Of a DNA stretch of 60,000 nt, positions 25,900 through 41,850 are shown one piece after another. Made by a program: the position numbers and the translations under genes. Origin of the DNA: Tubulanus polymorphus (lineage: Eukaryota > Nemertea > Palaeonemertea > Tubulaniformes > Tubulanidae); the NCBI RefSeq assembly GCF_964204645.1, contig NC_134027.1, positions 5,632,485 to 5,692,484 of the forward strand, given 5' to 3'. Below the pieces are notes generated by a model. That model saw nothing but the letters and a program-made list of their open reading frames with translations, did not search any database and was not told where the DNA came from. How positions within the stretch are numbered: the stretch's first letter is position 1; each line of letters starts with the position of its first letter.

Positions 25900-28800
25900 A
25901 AAATACCCAAAAAGTCTTGGTCCAGTGAGTGCTGGCGTCTGGTGTGAACATGTAGTGTAAGTGGAACATTCCGTGAAAGCCGTATCCGCATTAATGATGA
26001 AAACCATTCAGCGCTTAGAATTTGTGTCCCTTGAGAATGTTCAAATGGTCAGTTGAGGATACGTTACATTTTTCACAACAATCACGCATGAATAGTCACA
26101 TAACCAGCGGCATTAATAATTCCCCATCTAAATTAACTCGTCGTAAAAAATGACCCGATGCTGAACTCATTGCGCACGGGAGCCTAAGCCACTGTATTAT
26201 TGAAATAAAGAGGTAGCTTATTTGGATTTCAATAGTACCCACAGCAGGTGTGTGTCCAATTGTCAGCATAAATATCAACCGTATAACCATGGATGTTCAT
26301 TGGAAGAAGTTATTTGAAATGCTGCAGGATAGAAATACCAACAATACTAAGTTGCTTTAAACGTTTATGGTATTGGTGGTATTTGTGAATAAGTACGGTT
26401 ATGTATATATTGACATGTCATCAGGCCTACTTCGAATACATGTTAAATCTTGCAACATGCGCATGTGATACATATTTCCCGTTCGCATCATCGTAGAATT
26501 TACTATAACGCGCAATCGATATGAGTCCGTTACGTAATAATGTAATGATTTCCGATTAACTCAAGAGGTCATGGTGAGCGCTTTAGTAATAACTGGGTCA
26601 TGCGTTGGTCAGATTAATTACTCGCATGCAGCCGATAAGCCTCGCCTTTGTCAACTTTGTCTAGCCATGGATCCTAATGATCTACCTTTGTTCATCAGTG
26701 GACATAGATCCCTCATTAGAGACCCATTATGAGTTCCGCACTTTTGAAGCTTTTATAAAATGGTATACAGTACACCTATTGATATGTTTAAACCATAAAC
26801 CATTTGCATCTGGCCAAAAGATGTGGATTTTTTATAGAAGGGTTAAAGACCATTCCACTCTTCTCAAATTAAATAGCGTTATGTATCTTTCCATAATTGC
26901 AGCTGTCTAGGCCTCACCATATCTCCTCATCTCCTTCGGGACTTCAGAATGGGTATACGTAGTCCAGTTAACTCGGCCTGGACTTGTTAATCAGCTTAGG
27001 CACTTGGCCTAAAGTGGGCATTTATATTTGGATCTTACGTAACTTTCCAGGGCAATATATCTAGGGTCGGACGTACTGTAGTGAAATCACTGGCACACTT
27101 CCAAGTTATTGATATGCGTGATGTTGTTGTTGTTATTGTTGTGACCCATTCATATATCGGGAATTTAATGCGAGGCTACGTTGGATAATATATCCGATAA
27201 TCAGTGATCCGATTATACATGTCTTACGTCGGCAGATCAGAAACAATTAGTACTGAGCGCCAAACGTTTTGCAGGAATCCAAAACAAAATCGTTGTCTGG
27301 GTCAGAATTTCAATATGATTTGATTTGCGTCACGTTTTGTTATATGAAGAAAGCTGGATTCTCAGTTTACCGTTTATTGAATTGATAAAGGTGATGTTCT
27401 CATCATCGACCCAGATCGGTAATAACACCGCTATACATCTACATCTATAATCGTATTTTGGTGAGTGTCTCTACTGGCCTTGGAGACCTGTGTTTGTCAT
27501 GGTTTTCCGTAACGACTGTCACTTTCACTCACAGCGTAAGAATTCACCGCATTCAGCGGAAATCACGTTTCCAATCAATGCATTCTTTGCGGGATTAGCG
27601 CCACGTTTGTGATCCCAAATGTAGATTATTCGCATGCTGTATATACGCCAGATCCTGTCGTCCGTTCTAGGTCACTTATTGATTCATTCATGCACAAATT
27701 CGTAAAAAGGATGTATTTTTGGTCCATGCCACAATCTTTCTTCAACTTTTCGAGTTCGTCGAATGTAATCAGGTCATTTTGCGTGTCATTTTTTCCCAAT
27801 CGATCGCGCTACATTGACTAGAAATTCACTTCTAACTCATGACGTTGACAGGAATACAAGCCATTTCAAGCCATTACAAGTATTCCTGAGCAGGTTAACG
27901 GTAAAAATGCCCTAGGTAAAAATCCCCAATTCCTCAAAGCAGGTAAAAATCTGTTCACCAACATATTTCATACATACATCTAATATCAGATGTTATGCTT
28001 GACCAATGTCAAATTTCCGAAGAATCTTTGGGTGAAAATCCTGATGGATTCTGCTTTGAAGTTCCGGGGTCAAGAGTTTGTGTAGATAGGTTTTGCACCG
28101 ACGGATTTGTGTGATTTATGAGTGTAGATATTTTGCTAAATGAGCTTTTGTGAGAGTCAATTTTTCGGAGTCCCCCGCAGGTCCTCAAACAACTCGTCAG
28201 TCAATTATCTGTCAGTGGTCATTTCGTTGTTGATCAATTTGCAGTACACTACCCACACTGGATCAAGCGTCTGAAATCAACATCATTGTTATGATAAGAA
28301 AAGGATAACACAAATGATGATTATATGATTAAACATTGAGCATTTTGATTGATTGGGTGGATGGGTACATCAGCTATTCAACCGCCCATGATCTACTGAA
28401 AGACTCGCGTTCAATCTACATGGGTGAGAAGTTGATTTTTGCCGAATGTTCCGATCTCATGCGTCGTGAGAGTTTAGTCATACATGGACATTAGGAGTCA
28501 ATTTGCAATGGCAACACGCTTTTGACTTCTTTTTGACACCCATTGACAAGACTCATACTCTATTGCTTTGTGAAGACGTTCTTTGATGAAAAAAGAAGAA
28601 ACATTTGGTATAATTATTAAGTTACAGGTGTTGTTCATGGCTCAAAGTGGAGGTTGCCCCGAGTTTGGCCCCGTGGCATCTGGATAATGTCAAATATTTT
28701 CTGAATAAACCACGTGGATATAAGTCCTTTAACTGTGGACACTCGTCAAATGGCAAAATTGGTTCCATAACAATATTCTGCAATATTTTTTTCAGCCCCC

Positions 28801-31800
28801 AGTTTCGTTAGTCGAATATATAATTCATATAATTCAATTATATACATTTATGGAATGCATTAGCTATGTATTTGATTCCTGAACACCTATGGTCTTTATA
28901 TTCCTTGGACTCCGCACATTGTCAGCGTAAGTGAAGGTGTCTAAGGGGGGAAATTTAAGTGGATTTTTTAAGCGAAATGTATTGGGAAGAAATGAAATAT
29001 CTCGTTTTACGGCGAAGATGTTGTTCATCCACATCAAATTACATTCTTACTAAATCAGCTTTATCAATCAAAACATCACATCTTGAACCACAGGCAAATG
29101 TGAGCGAGAAAAAGATTTTATGGCGGCGGATGCGAGCAATTAAAAGAAAAAACGCCGGTGGGACTGATTTCTGACATGATCCAGCTAATTATTCACCAAC
29201 TTATCAAATTTACAAGGAATAAATAATAGATTTCGAGATGAAGACCACAGCCACTTCTTGCAAGAAGAATTAGTCGCGATGAAAGAATTCTGAGTGTTTC
29301 TCCAGGGTATACGCTCTTAAGAAATCATTGCAGGTGATACTGACTTCATCAGAGCTGCATGGAACTCAATCGGAACTGTCATCCAGGAGGAATTCTACAA
29401 TGACCACTTGAGATGCTGACCGAAGAGGTCATAGCTCTCGGAATAATTTTTGCGCGTTCTTAAGTTGTACTAGTTAATTAAGACATTCACTTGACCTCTT
29501 TCATTTGACCCCAGTTTGTATAATATTAGCCTTGATCATATATCATTCCTGAGATCCCAAATCAAATCTGTTCTTTTTATTAGACCTGATCAAGAGCCGT
29601 TGACGCTGCGTGGAGTCACTTAAAAAACTGTATGTCCGTGAGAATTATTCGTTCTTAAAAACTTAAACTTATAAAGATGAATGAACCAGTCATCCTTTTA
29701 CGACCAGAAATAGGAATAATCGTCCAGAATTAGCCACGTGTCTAAAGACTAAACAAATGAGAAAACAAATTGCAAAACCTGTCAACTATTTTTGAGACAA
29801 CTGCCCTCCTGACCCTTAGCATAGTTAAGCAGCTGAGGTGAATAGAAATGCGAACGTAAGTTCAAAGGTTTAATGTTTCCATTTATTAAAGTGGGCCACC
29901 TTGAACAGCTCAGACTTCGTTGACAATATCATCATAAGTTTGGTCAGTTAAACATTATTCAGCGGTCAGTTTCATCCAGGACAGGTTAATATTTAATTGT
30001 TAGTCTTAATATTGTAGTCTTTCACCTGTTTAAGTTTAAAAGTGCCCGTAGCCGGATATCGGTCAAACGGACTCTGACCAATGGTCAGTTTAAACCGAGG
30101 AAGGAACTACTTTTTCTTTTCACATCGTCCTAGTTTGTAATTTGAACTCTTTGAAATATTCTGCTGCTTCATTTTTGATTGTCGGGTGAACTTTTCTATA
30201 CTAACACACCCTCTGATGATCACGATGGTGAGATTTTGATAATAAAACTCTATGCACTAAAGTATGTATCACCTATGTATCATGACACATTCAGATGGAA
30301 AGATATTGCTTAGTTTGTTAATCATAACGATTTATGTGTGATATTATTTCATATGAAAAATTTGAAAAAAACCTCTCGCGATCCTCCTACTAAATAAGCA
30401 AATGAAAACCAACAGATTGGATGAGAGGAGCATGCATGCACGGAGTAATCCATTCCAATGACGGTGGCTTGTGGCCTTGCGATGCTCCTTTCAACTCGCA
30501 ACAAAGTTCAGTCTTCGCCAGTGACTCGACTCTGTGGCCGGGCTTAGGGGTCTAAATAGTTATTAACTCGGGGCTACATCAATGCGGATCAAAGAAATGC
30601 TGTTTTGAAAACTGCAGTCAATTTACAACATTGTCCGCGCTAAAACATCCAGGTGGTATAATGGCGCGTTTCGTCAGATCTGCTCATGTGAAATTATAAC
30701 TTATCCGCTTCTTTTCACGTTACAATATGATTAGAACCTGAGTGATGAATCAGTTATCTACCTATTGTTAAACGATATCTCCTTGAAGTTGAATCATAGA
30801 CCTCATATTCTCATCGTCTGCGGACCTTAACGCGGTCGAGTTTCTCTTGTGATCTCTCGCATTAAAGAACGGATTCAAAAAGCAATTCAAACGTGATATT
30901 CAACTATATCTACCTGAAAATGACGACATTACACTTATGATGCACGTGCTATTATGTCACAATAATAGTTGTTTGTTTAAGTTTGTTTAACTTGACGTCT
31001 TTTTGCAATTGATCGACAAAGGAAAGAATAAAGCGTAATTGCAATTCGAACGAACCACTATTTCTGCAGTTCCGACAACGTTAATGGAGGGGGCCATCGT
31101 GGTTAATGTTATTTTGTAAGAAAAAATCTAGTTGTGCATTTGAAATTAATTTGTTTTGGTCAGAAATTCTTTGTTGAGATATATGTATGATTTTTCTACA
31201 GTTTTATATCTATTGAAATTCCAATGAATGTGTAGTTAATTATGGGCCGAATGATAAATATATAAAATTGATTCGTCTATTAGCTAATTTTTACACGTTT
31301 GAGCACATGTGGCAATACCTTATATGGAAATTGCATGACATGCCCTGCGAGCGACCTTCACATGTAAACAACTTTCTAACCTGGTGAACTAGAATCGACC
31401 TGAACTGTAGCAACTAACGATACGTACACTCCACAACTAAATCATAACATAAATTTTGAAAGATGATAATACGATATTTAGCTGCCAAACAATATCCATC
31501 AGTATTTCAATCTGTCTTTTGTAAATTATCTGTGGACTTATTCTCAAAAAAAGAAAGTTATCCCTTTTAATCTAATTATGAAAGTTTGAACCGAATAAGA
31601 ATGATTACCTTTCCCTGTGATGAATGAATGAAAAGCGCTTTTAGAGCTTCCCTGTCTGTTCCTAAGTTCTTGCGCCAGCCTGCAGTAGGCGGAGTAACTG
31701 CAATTGTCAATCTCTCTCGCTAAAAATAAGGTACTACTTTTCTGAGTCGTAATTAGGCGGGTCATGTGGAGGGGAAAACTGGGGAAGCATGACCTGAGCC

Positions 31801-34800
31801 ACGCTGAACTTGACGCCATGTGCAGTTGTAGTATCTCCGTGTTCATATCATTAATTGGACTCACAGCTCGCGGGAATAGAAGAGAACTGTGAATCTTTAT
31901 GGATGTGCAAATAGATATGTTTACTCGGTTAATAATTTGAAGCAAAGAATCCGTTGCCGACTTTAGATTACATTTAGCGCGGCAATTAGAGCACCAGTTA
32001 AAATCTAGATAGAATGATAACTGACGTGAGTTCGGAGTCGAGATGATCAGAAAGAATTAGATTTTCTGAATGTCTGTTCGTCGAATTATTCGAAGAAGGA
32101 AAATTAGAAATTTATTTTTCAGACTCTCAAAATATCTCAAACATCTGTTTTGAAATATGCAGACGTCACTTTGCTTATCGGCGTGGTCAAACCGTTGCGA
32201 TTTACTGAAATCGCAAAGTTAGAACAAAAAATACTACACCTACAGCAGCCGATAGCGATTGATGCAAATTAAATCAATAGTTACATAAACTTTCCCTTAC
32301 CGTATCGGGTTCATTCCAAGTTTAGCCTAATGATGTCAGACACTCAGCTTCTGGGTTTTCTGTTATTTTGTGGGAGGAGGTGAGTGAGACCGGTAATTTG
32401 CTTCTGGCGTAGAATTTTTCATTGTAATCGCAGACATCCCGATCACTTACCGGTACATGTCGATGTTGACAAATGGAAAATACGTGTCACACCTCTCCGC
32501 TTCGGGGAAGTATCCTAAGATTTACAAACACCATTTTCTAAACCCCAACCAAATTTCCTAGACAAAATTGGCCGATAGAGGAAATATCTGACTATTTCAA
32601 TCATTGATATATTTTATACCCTTACACGATTTTTCGTCTATTAACTTTACTCATCAATAACCCGTGATTTGCTCCTTATTATTCTTTTTCAGCGATCTCT
32701 TTCTATGTGGCTAAAACAGTCTTAATTCTATATATGTGTGTAGATGTTTCATATTGGAGTAACATGTAGTATGATACACGTTTACGTATGTCTCGTAAAA
32801 ATAATGTCTTCGCCCGGGTTGACAAAAGTTCAGCAGATGGATAGTTTTATTTCCACTATCAATGACTAGACAGTGAGAGAAATTTACGAATGGACATTAA
32901 GAATTATTGTGGCTTTCGAATATATTCCTGGTGCCATTCGGTTATAGAGAAGTCCTTGATATATCAGATTGTGAGTCATCCTTGTATCTTTGTATCTTAA
33001 TTAGGACGTGGTCAAACCTCTCGTGAACACAGTCTAACGATACCCGATGTGATATAGTCCAAGAAATATTAAACAGATGGGTTGGTTGAAGTTATTTGCA
33101 ATTTTTCTAAATCGAATGTCGGATAATCAATCGCACTCTGGCCAACATTGGACAATTCGGTATTGCTAGTTGCGAGATGGATAGTTATTTCAGGCGTGGG
33201 TGGACAGAAGGACACCAGACAGACGTCGCGATTAAATGATCATTTCATCCACTATAAACATCATAAACGTTTGCATATGACTTGCCCTGAGCTATGATCG
33301 CTACTGTAAATCCGAGGAGACAAGCGAGTGGGCAGGTCAGCGATTAATTTCTCGTAAATAAAAACTGTCGTTGGCGTCTCTTGCTTACTCCGTCTCTGTC
33401 CTCTCGAGGATGTATCAATACACTACAAAGATTTACAGCGTGTGAAGAGGCAATAAGCGACCCATTAAACGAACGGGCATATTGTGACGAGACTCGTATC
33501 GTCGCATTTGATCTATCATCAGTTATTCAAGTGTAAGTTTAAAGCGTGATAAGTCCGTCTGTCTGCAATTTATATTCATCACCTCATTAGTATTGCTGCT
33601 TGTATGCTGTGTAATGATTCTCGCAGAGAATTTGCCAAATTTCCCGCGCTTTCGAGGCGCCACTGATCAACCATCAATTGGCCATCACTCAGCATCGTCA
33701 GACAAAGATTTAAGGTCACTTATGCCTTGTAATCAGCGAAGACTTTCAATGATGTAATTGATCCAATCTTCAAGCTTCTTAATTCTATAAGGAAGGATTC
33801 TTAATCCTGGATGATAGCATTATAATCTCATTGCGGCGGCGCTGTGTTAGGTGCCCCCGGCCCCCAACAAACCGTCCGATATTGCGTTGATATGATTTTA
33901 AAAATCAACTTAAGTATTAAGTCGAGTTCATGGAAAGGGCAACACCAGAATATCGTTTTATAAGGTTACGCCTCGTGAATATCATTTTTTTCTAGTAAAT
34001 TTTCGTCGCGTTATGTTGAAATTTCATAGTTATTCGAGCAAATGATACATTTCATCCATGTTACATTCATCGACGTATGCTTCCCATGTCGTTAAGTAGG
34101 GTCTCCTCCTAAGATGCTACATCTTAAGTATTTCCTTGAGCGTTGTTTATATGTGATATCAATTCTGCTATAATGAACTCATGATGTTGAATCGATTTAT
34201 TAAGTGAGGTAAAAATATCCCGTTCACTGTCTCATGCAGTCATCTATTTTTAAATGAAAGCAATGACCTCTGCAGTTCAATATTTATACGTCAAAAACTA
34301 TGAATAAAATAATGTTCAAGTTATTGATCACATAAAAATCACGATTTCAATGTCGGCACAGCAGCCGTATTGTTAAACCGCGTTGTTTAGCAGTTGCTGC
34401 AGCGTCATCAAAATGAAATAAAGTTATACAGTTTTTGAATTATTAATTGTATTTTTCAGGTTCAAGAAGAAGTCGGCAATTTTTATTTCCCAACGAGGGT
34501 TACAATAATTGAGCAGATCGGGAAAGTTCGTAAATTGAGTCGTCGTCGGGACTCGTGTCAGGAACTCTTTCTAAATTTCTCTTGTCAGAAAAACTGACAT
34601 CTATTAATATTATAAGTTGACGTGGGACGATTTATGATGTTCGCAACCCCGCGGCACTCTCGTGGGTATTATGGCTGAGTCTTTGGCGTCAAATTCTATT
34701 ACATAAACAGATTATTCTGATCTCGGCTTCACACGGGGTTGTGATTGTATTACCACTGGCAGTCGTCTGAGGTGGTGCTCGGATGGACAGGTTGTGAATG

Positions 34801-37800
34801 ATAATGATAACGCTGCTGGGGTAAGCTGGGGTAACGCTGGTGACTGGCGGCTTCTTTAACACAGAGGCTTATTTATTATCGAAAGAACAAAATATTTTGT
34901 TATCCGCTTTCACACAAATCCTGGATGCGAGTTTCTACGCGGTCGTTTCATTCACTTAAGTTGACCTTGTAACAGCGCCTAGGTTTTCAGTATTTCCCGC
35001 CTTGATTAATTGACATTTGCAAGTCACCAGGGGTATTGTTGATTGTCGCAAAAAATAAATCCTCGCAGGGACGCCAATAACTGATTGCGTCGTGTTACCA
35101 TGACGATATCAGCATCATAACCTCCAGTCGACCGCATGAACTCTAAAGAGGTTATTAGGGTGCCGGAAAACCTTATTTTACATAAGATTTTTTCGATATG
35201 TAAACCACGGATATTTTTCTCGATTGTTTATCATTGATAAGTTGTGCAAAGCAGCGACGGGATGACATGAATTTGTGTCTATGACTCACGGGTCACGTTT
35301 GGGTTTTTAGCGGTTTTGTAATCCGACAGCAGTATGTGCGAGAGATTTATTTTCGGTTAAACCGATCATATTAAATGCATTGTATCGATACAAAAATCAG
35401 ATAATGTCCATGTAATCTACATGTAGTATAGATTATAATAATCCCTACTTCTTTTCACGATCGTACTCCGCGGGCAAAATGAGTTCAGCCTGAGTTCCCG
35501 ATGAACCAGTTCGATTCAGAAATCAAATTTCCCGCCAATAACAACTCCGATAGAACATGCTGCCATCTGTGCGATGAAGGGTGATGTTACATACTTCTTC
35601 CTATATAACCAAGCTTCCTTTTTTCTCGCGCTATATTGAATATAATAAACATGCTCTCTATATATAGTCTCATAATCATGTGGATGCATTTTCATTTCGA
35701 TTTCACCATCAGTTGATTTCACGGTGTCTAATTAGGGTGTGAAATTAATAATGGGAGTTTTATCTTATGCAATATCAACTTTTGATAATAATCATGTTGA
35801 TCACACACCTAAACAAACGTTGTCTTCTTCCACAACCGTCATAGCTTCAAAGTCTACACAGTTTACACAGCAAAACTTTATTCGTACACATTTTGGTGGA
35901 AAGAGTTTAGCAACCGCGCAGGTGGACGACGGTTTCGAAGGACACACCCTTTATTCATTTGTCTTCTGGCATTAGTATAAATGACTAAAAGGAAATTGAT
36001 ACGTACAGGTATATACATACCTATATATATATGTATACTTATACCATATTTCAACTAGACACAGACACACCCTGATCAGAGGTCATTTTTAGTTCAAAAA
36101 CTTGTTACTGTTAGTAAAAGTTATAATTTAATGAACGAACAATATAAAATTGGATCCTTTTGAGCACTACAATACGAAACGTTCACGGATTCAGGGCAAA
36201 TGAATTATTTGCATTTTGCAATTAGATAATTCATAATCACATTAATGATGACGTAAACTGTGTGGTTTTTAGTGTTGTCGTATGACTTCTATCATCGGCT
36301 TGCATCATTGTGTGTCCTTGGACAAGATTTATTTAATGGGTCTCTTTTTATCTATCTAATTGATAATGCGTGGTTGTCTGTCACGCGATAATTGTGATAT
36401 TAATGATGGAATAGACTAAACTCAATGAGTCATTTCGTTACCTAGAACTTCGCTGAACCCAGTCGCCAGGACTCTATCAACTCTGGTTCAGATAGTTCGA
36501 TTGATAGAGACGCCTTTAATACATGCGCAGAGATAACGAATTAGATCGATTTAGTATTGATGCTGCAGATCGAGTATTTTTGGAAATGGGTCGACTCAGT
36601 CGCATCTTTATCCTTTGCCCATCAACTTTTTCGCTAAAAATCCTGAAGTTTGACTTATTTTTTAGCCAAAAAGGGGATGACAGACAAACCGCAAGCAACC
36701 CTACACTGGTGGACTGGACATGATAATGAAATCAATAAAAATGTACTTATGAATAGATATAATGATGATCTTTCAGAATTCAACTCCATTATTCACAAAG
36801 CAAAATACGACTGTTCGTTTATCGAATAAATCAAATTCTAGAAGAATTTCCAATTTCCATCGTCTAAAAGCTATCGAAAGATTCGGTTTGACCTTGCAGT
36901 AATCAATTGTGAAATGATTACTCAAAGGTTTGACCATTGTGTAGAGACGTTTCCAAATAAAAAATATATGGACTGGGGTAATCCAGAAGCTAACGTTAAC
37001 GGTATATTGGAAATTCATTTACACAATCAGGATCAATTCTGATCAAGAAAGTTAATCAATACAAACTTCAGCAACATCTATTCTGATATTGGCAATTTAT
37101 TCAAGGCTTTCGGAAGTGGAGGTGACAATGGTACTAGGTAAGTCAGTCACCAGTCGGGGTCAAAAAGTCAGTAGCGAAACATCACCAGTACACGTCGTCA
37201 TACAGAACAGTGCAGGCAGTTATGCAAAAGCAATTTTACACAGGTTGCATTTTCTTTACTACACGTGACAAGCATGTCGCAGTCGCAGTCTGGTGCAATT
37301 TGTTTTTCCAAGAAATTTCACTGATCGCGACGAAAGTATAGACTTGGATCTGGGCGCGCACCAATTCATCAACGATATCATTAGCGGTTTATTTGCAGAT
37401 CACCGCCGTTGTTCATATAATCGATGACAAATAGATCCCCTAAACTCAATAACCATTCTGTTAGTCAGTTTATTATTTTGCTCACGAATTCAAACTCGTT
37501 GACCCCGGACGACAGTAATTTCATTCGCAGTAGAGGTTCTGTAATGAAAAATTTTCCAGAGATTTCCTTTGCTTTAAGAACGAACATTAGCTTTTTAAAT
37601 TCACTTTTCTTCGACACGATGCTGAGAATCAAGACAAAATAAGAAATCACACATTGGATATATGAAAATCTCTACCTCTTTTAGAGGTATTACTCTTACG
37701 CAGACGTATTTTGCGTGTGTCACGTTAATCGAGTTGATTACAGCGTGCTGAACGAAATGAATTCTTTCTGTGATGGAGGTTATTACGTGTTTTTATGCTA

Positions 37801-40800
37801 TTAATAATAAGGCGAGCAATATAACTTCACACGTGTGCACTGCGTTAAAGACCTTAGAATTTTTATTAGACTTGTTTACATCTCCACCATTTCAGCGTTT
37901 CCCAGAATTCTTTTCGTTGATATATTGAAAAGAATGTACCACATTTATGCCCTCACGACGAAAACAATTTATCTCAACTGTATTAAACGGTTTCTGAACT
38001 TTGTTTTTCTGATTTAGAAAATCAACCTACATCATCTTCATCTCTTTATAGCTTTATATTTCATTTCGGAAATTTGATTTAAATGTTAAATCAATAACTA
38101 AACCTTTAGATAAATCGGATTGATTGGACATGTTCGGGTTATTGGTGAAAATGTGCTAAACTTGTAACTATGATTAAGCGTATGATTATGCTTATTGTAT
38201 AAAATGACCAACTTTCATGAAACGGTTTTTGTTCTACATTATATTTATGAATATAGAACTTCGTCATCTTGGCAAACGACCAGATTTTTATCCATCTCTA
38301 ATCCACGTTCAGCCTTACGTAGAGGACCTTTAATTCTTTTTGTCAACGTGAAAATCAATCATTTCTATTCGTAAAACCACGCATATGATGTAAATAACCC
38401 AGTTGATATCGGTTGGTATTGAGGATGGTCGTAGTAGGGTGGCACACCTTGCCACAGATGTTATTATACTACGTTATATTCTACAGCTGGCTAAGTCATT
38501 TATTACCGTCAAGGTGACCGTCTGAATGTCTTCGACAAATAAAACAGAAAGCGACCGCTTGTAGCTTGTAGTTACCGAATCGATAAAATCTAATTACTAT
38601 TCATGTAAAGAATAGATGAGACGATACAGTTTAATCATGAAGTTCATAGAAACAGTGTTATACGATAAATTGATGGTCCGTTTGTAATTCATTCTCCGAT
38701 TCACATAAAACAATGTGATACGTTGATCGATTGATATGTGAAATCATGCCACAGATTCACATATAGTCACGATTTCAAATGTGTATGTAATGTATATAAA
38801 GCTTTGTGTGCCCGTTGACCAAAACCCACCCCAGTAATGGGTTCAATTCCACTCAGAATATTAAACCCATTTTCTATCAACTGTCAAATGAGACTTCGCT
38901 TGTGGAGACCAGCCGTATGTCAGAGATATACATAGATAGTTTTTATCAATCTAGCGATATATGCTGAAAATAATTCATTGAGAGAAGTCGATAAGATCCA
39001 CTGATGGACTTTGACTGGTACTACTTTCATGAATATTAACAAGTTTTAACGGTTCGTGCGATATGAAGTTAAATCTGGTGCAAATGTTTTATCATTGATA
39101 GAGCGATTAGAGTTTTAAGATTGTGAGATTTGGATTTTTGTATCAAGCACTTTACTATGCATTGTTTTGGTGTAGTAATCGCCTCGAACTGTGGACTCAA
39201 TCACGATATGGACTTTGTAAAGTAATAATGTATACCTCACAGGTGACGGCGTGTGAACTCTGAAAGTGTCTTAATAATTATAGAACCACAGCTAAAGTGA
39301 TGCCGAGAAATAGACATATACCTTCAATTCCTTTTTAGAGGAAGGTTAAGTCCTATTTTTGGGGTAAGGAGGAGGTGGGATATTTTTGCAGGTTACGGGT
39401 ATCTTAGCGTCTACATAGCAAATTGAATCACTTCTGAGTAGTCTCTACTATTGTCTTTTTCTTTCGTTCCTGGGACTTTTGTACAAATTCGTTTTTATCG
39501 CAATGTGTCCTACTTTATACTTCATATTTACTGAATGAACATGTGCTTGATTTCATGGGTACATTTTGCTGTCATTCCCCCTCGGGGAATCGTCAGTACA
39601 ATATCATTTGCCTTCTATGGTTTTCTGGTCACAAGTATCACGCTTTGTACTTTAATATCTATAATGATTAAAAGCACGCCTTTGAGCCGATATCACGCAG
39701 CATTTAGAATCAAAGTACAGTTTACTACTTTCGTTACTATTTTCGGGGAAATGTCGTTTTTAGTTTAACGCGGACTTTCGCCCCTTGATCATCGATTCAA
39801 ATTTCGCTACGGGTTTTACGACGTGCGCAATATTTTTGGCAATTCCAGTCCCTAAGTTGAGAAAAGCTGCTGCTCTGGATTTACGATCTAAAAATGTATA
39901 TAGTTTCTGTGCAGTCGGTATAGTGAAAATCCATATTTTGAAATACTTGGTTAGAAATATACATTTCTTAAAAAATATTCAGGAATAAGAATTTAATGAA
40001 ATATATTTAAAATCTATATGTTTTATATTGTCTGGGCAACCTGTTACCACACTATGTCGAAGCTATTAGACGCTCCTAATATTCGACTATTACATAACAG
40101 TTTTAACTACGCAAGCAGATCTTTATGTAATAATCTTAAGTTATTGATTTCGTTTTCCGTGCGTTCGACTTTTCTTTTCTTCGTCATTCTACCGCTTTGA
40201 ACTGCAATATATATGTATATAAATATGTATGTATATTTGATTCAGTTCTATGTGACAGAACATCACATTTTGTTTCCTCATTTTTAAACGAAACCAACCT
40301 AGAAATCAATTTCCCGACTTGTATTTGTATGAATTAAATACCACCATTTCCCTAAAAATCGTTATTTGATACTTTTCATGTGTGTGATTTATAAATTTAG
40401 GTGTATTGCCTTCGCCCTGTAAGCTATGATTAGAAATGTCTAGTCAGCTTATGAGGAAGGTCTTCTATAGATTATAGCTCGAGGTTCTGAAAATGCATGA
40501 TACCTAATTTACCTGCGTGACCGCTGCGTGAACCATGTATTAATGATTTCTATCCCCTAATTAGGAATAAACAACTTATGATTTTAGTTAGCGTATTTGA
40601 TTTGGAATACATTAGGGAAAGAGGTCAATGATGCACGTCTGATGATCAATGTATGGGTTTTAGCTGACGTTTCTATCTTTCAATTTGTCTCTCTGGATCA
40701 TTCTTTTTCAAAAAGTGGTGCCACAACCAGCGAACCAAGTGACTGCACAGTGAAATTTCACTAGCAGCTCTCCGAGTTAGATATATGTTTTTTCGTGTTT

Positions 40801-41329
40801 CTTTATTTGGAAGATTTGCATTTCACAATTTACATTTGGTAACTTTATTGGCCTGGAATTACGTTTTCATTTGATGGTTATAGCAATTCTAAACAACTAA
40901 TCATAATATCGTTAATCTGTACTCAAGTATTTTTGTGTCATATCAATTCACTCATGACTTGATATCAACTGATCACCAGATGTGTGTGTACTGAAACATG
41001 GGTTTGGGGTAGGGTTTCGTGGAAACAATCCATTTCGGCAAATATCAAATGGATTTTTTGAACGTAGACATCAATGCACTGCTTGTCATCCGATGTGATA
41101 GGCTAACAGATAAATCACTGATAAACTTCGTCAAGTGCTAGTCTTCACATGATTTAACCGGTATAACATGACCCTTCTAGTATTGCCAAAATACCATAGT
41201 ATTAACCCTTTATTGATTATAATTACTAAACTTAAAACACACCATTACAGTTGCTAAACTTGAATCTGTGATCTGTGATCTGTCTGTCTGCCTCTCTCAA
41301 ATTGTCTCTCATCCTTATGGAAGTTTCAG
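25900..41329. other. Long stretch without recognised gene
   Basis: About 15 kb of AT-rich sequence. Short open frames (largest 133 codons at 31544-31945, minus) have no recognisable domains or splice context. It contains a small foldback (27850-27887) and AT-rich simple stretches. Could be intergenic regulatory DNA or a large intron. Confidence 0.5.
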
Positions 41330-41601
41330 CAGGGATGGGTCCAGAAAAGAAGCACCCGACAAGAAGGGCAGTAAATAATACAAAGAGGCACTACCCACGC
41401 GTAACGAAATTTCTAAAAAATGAACCCCTGCAGATGAGATTTCCAAGGATTTGAGCTTGTTTCAACCAAAGAAAGATATATATTGGAGCCTTTTGACGTC
41501 CTCAGGTGGTACCGAATTTTTGACGGGAATGATTTTCGGGGCCAACTGAAAATTTAGAAGGTAGCACGTGCCCCAGGTGCTACCCCATGGATCCGCGCCT
41601 G
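41330..41601. mobile_element. MITE-like element, CAGGG...CGCGCCTG ends
   Basis: Starts CAGGGATGGGTCCAG and ends, read inward from the other side, CAGGCGCGGATCCATGG: imperfect 15-bp inverted termini around 272 bp. Same end type as the element at 58252. No clear 8-bp target duplication. No coding capacity. Confidence 0.5.
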
Positions 41602-41831
41602 TTAGTCCCGGTGCCCTTTTGAAAAACGTCGGCATTTTTGCAGGGCAATATTTCTATCCACAACTAATAGAGGAGCAGTCAGTTCTTAGGCTATTACGTC
41701 TCTTTAATGTCACGTAATACAGTGCCTGGAGATTGCATCAACATGCAATGAAGTTTCAATTTTCCAGACCCAACACCTTCGTACTCGTTATGTGTGATCT
41801 TTTTCATTTCTTAGTGCACCTGTCAAAGTTT

Positions 41832-41850
41832 GCCCCAGAATCCGCCCCTG
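41832..41850. mobile_element. Solo end of CAGGGGCGGATTC-type element
   Basis: On the minus strand CAGGGGCGGATTCTGGGGC, matching the termini at 58252 and 41330. The partner end was not found. Confidence 0.4.

Noticed and set aside
26096-26290. 64-codon minus-strand frame
   Set aside because: Composition vaguely protein-like, but no recognised motif and in repeat-poor AT-rich sequence.
31544-31945. 133-codon minus-strand frame
   Set aside because: No domain, codon bias or splice context; treated as chance.
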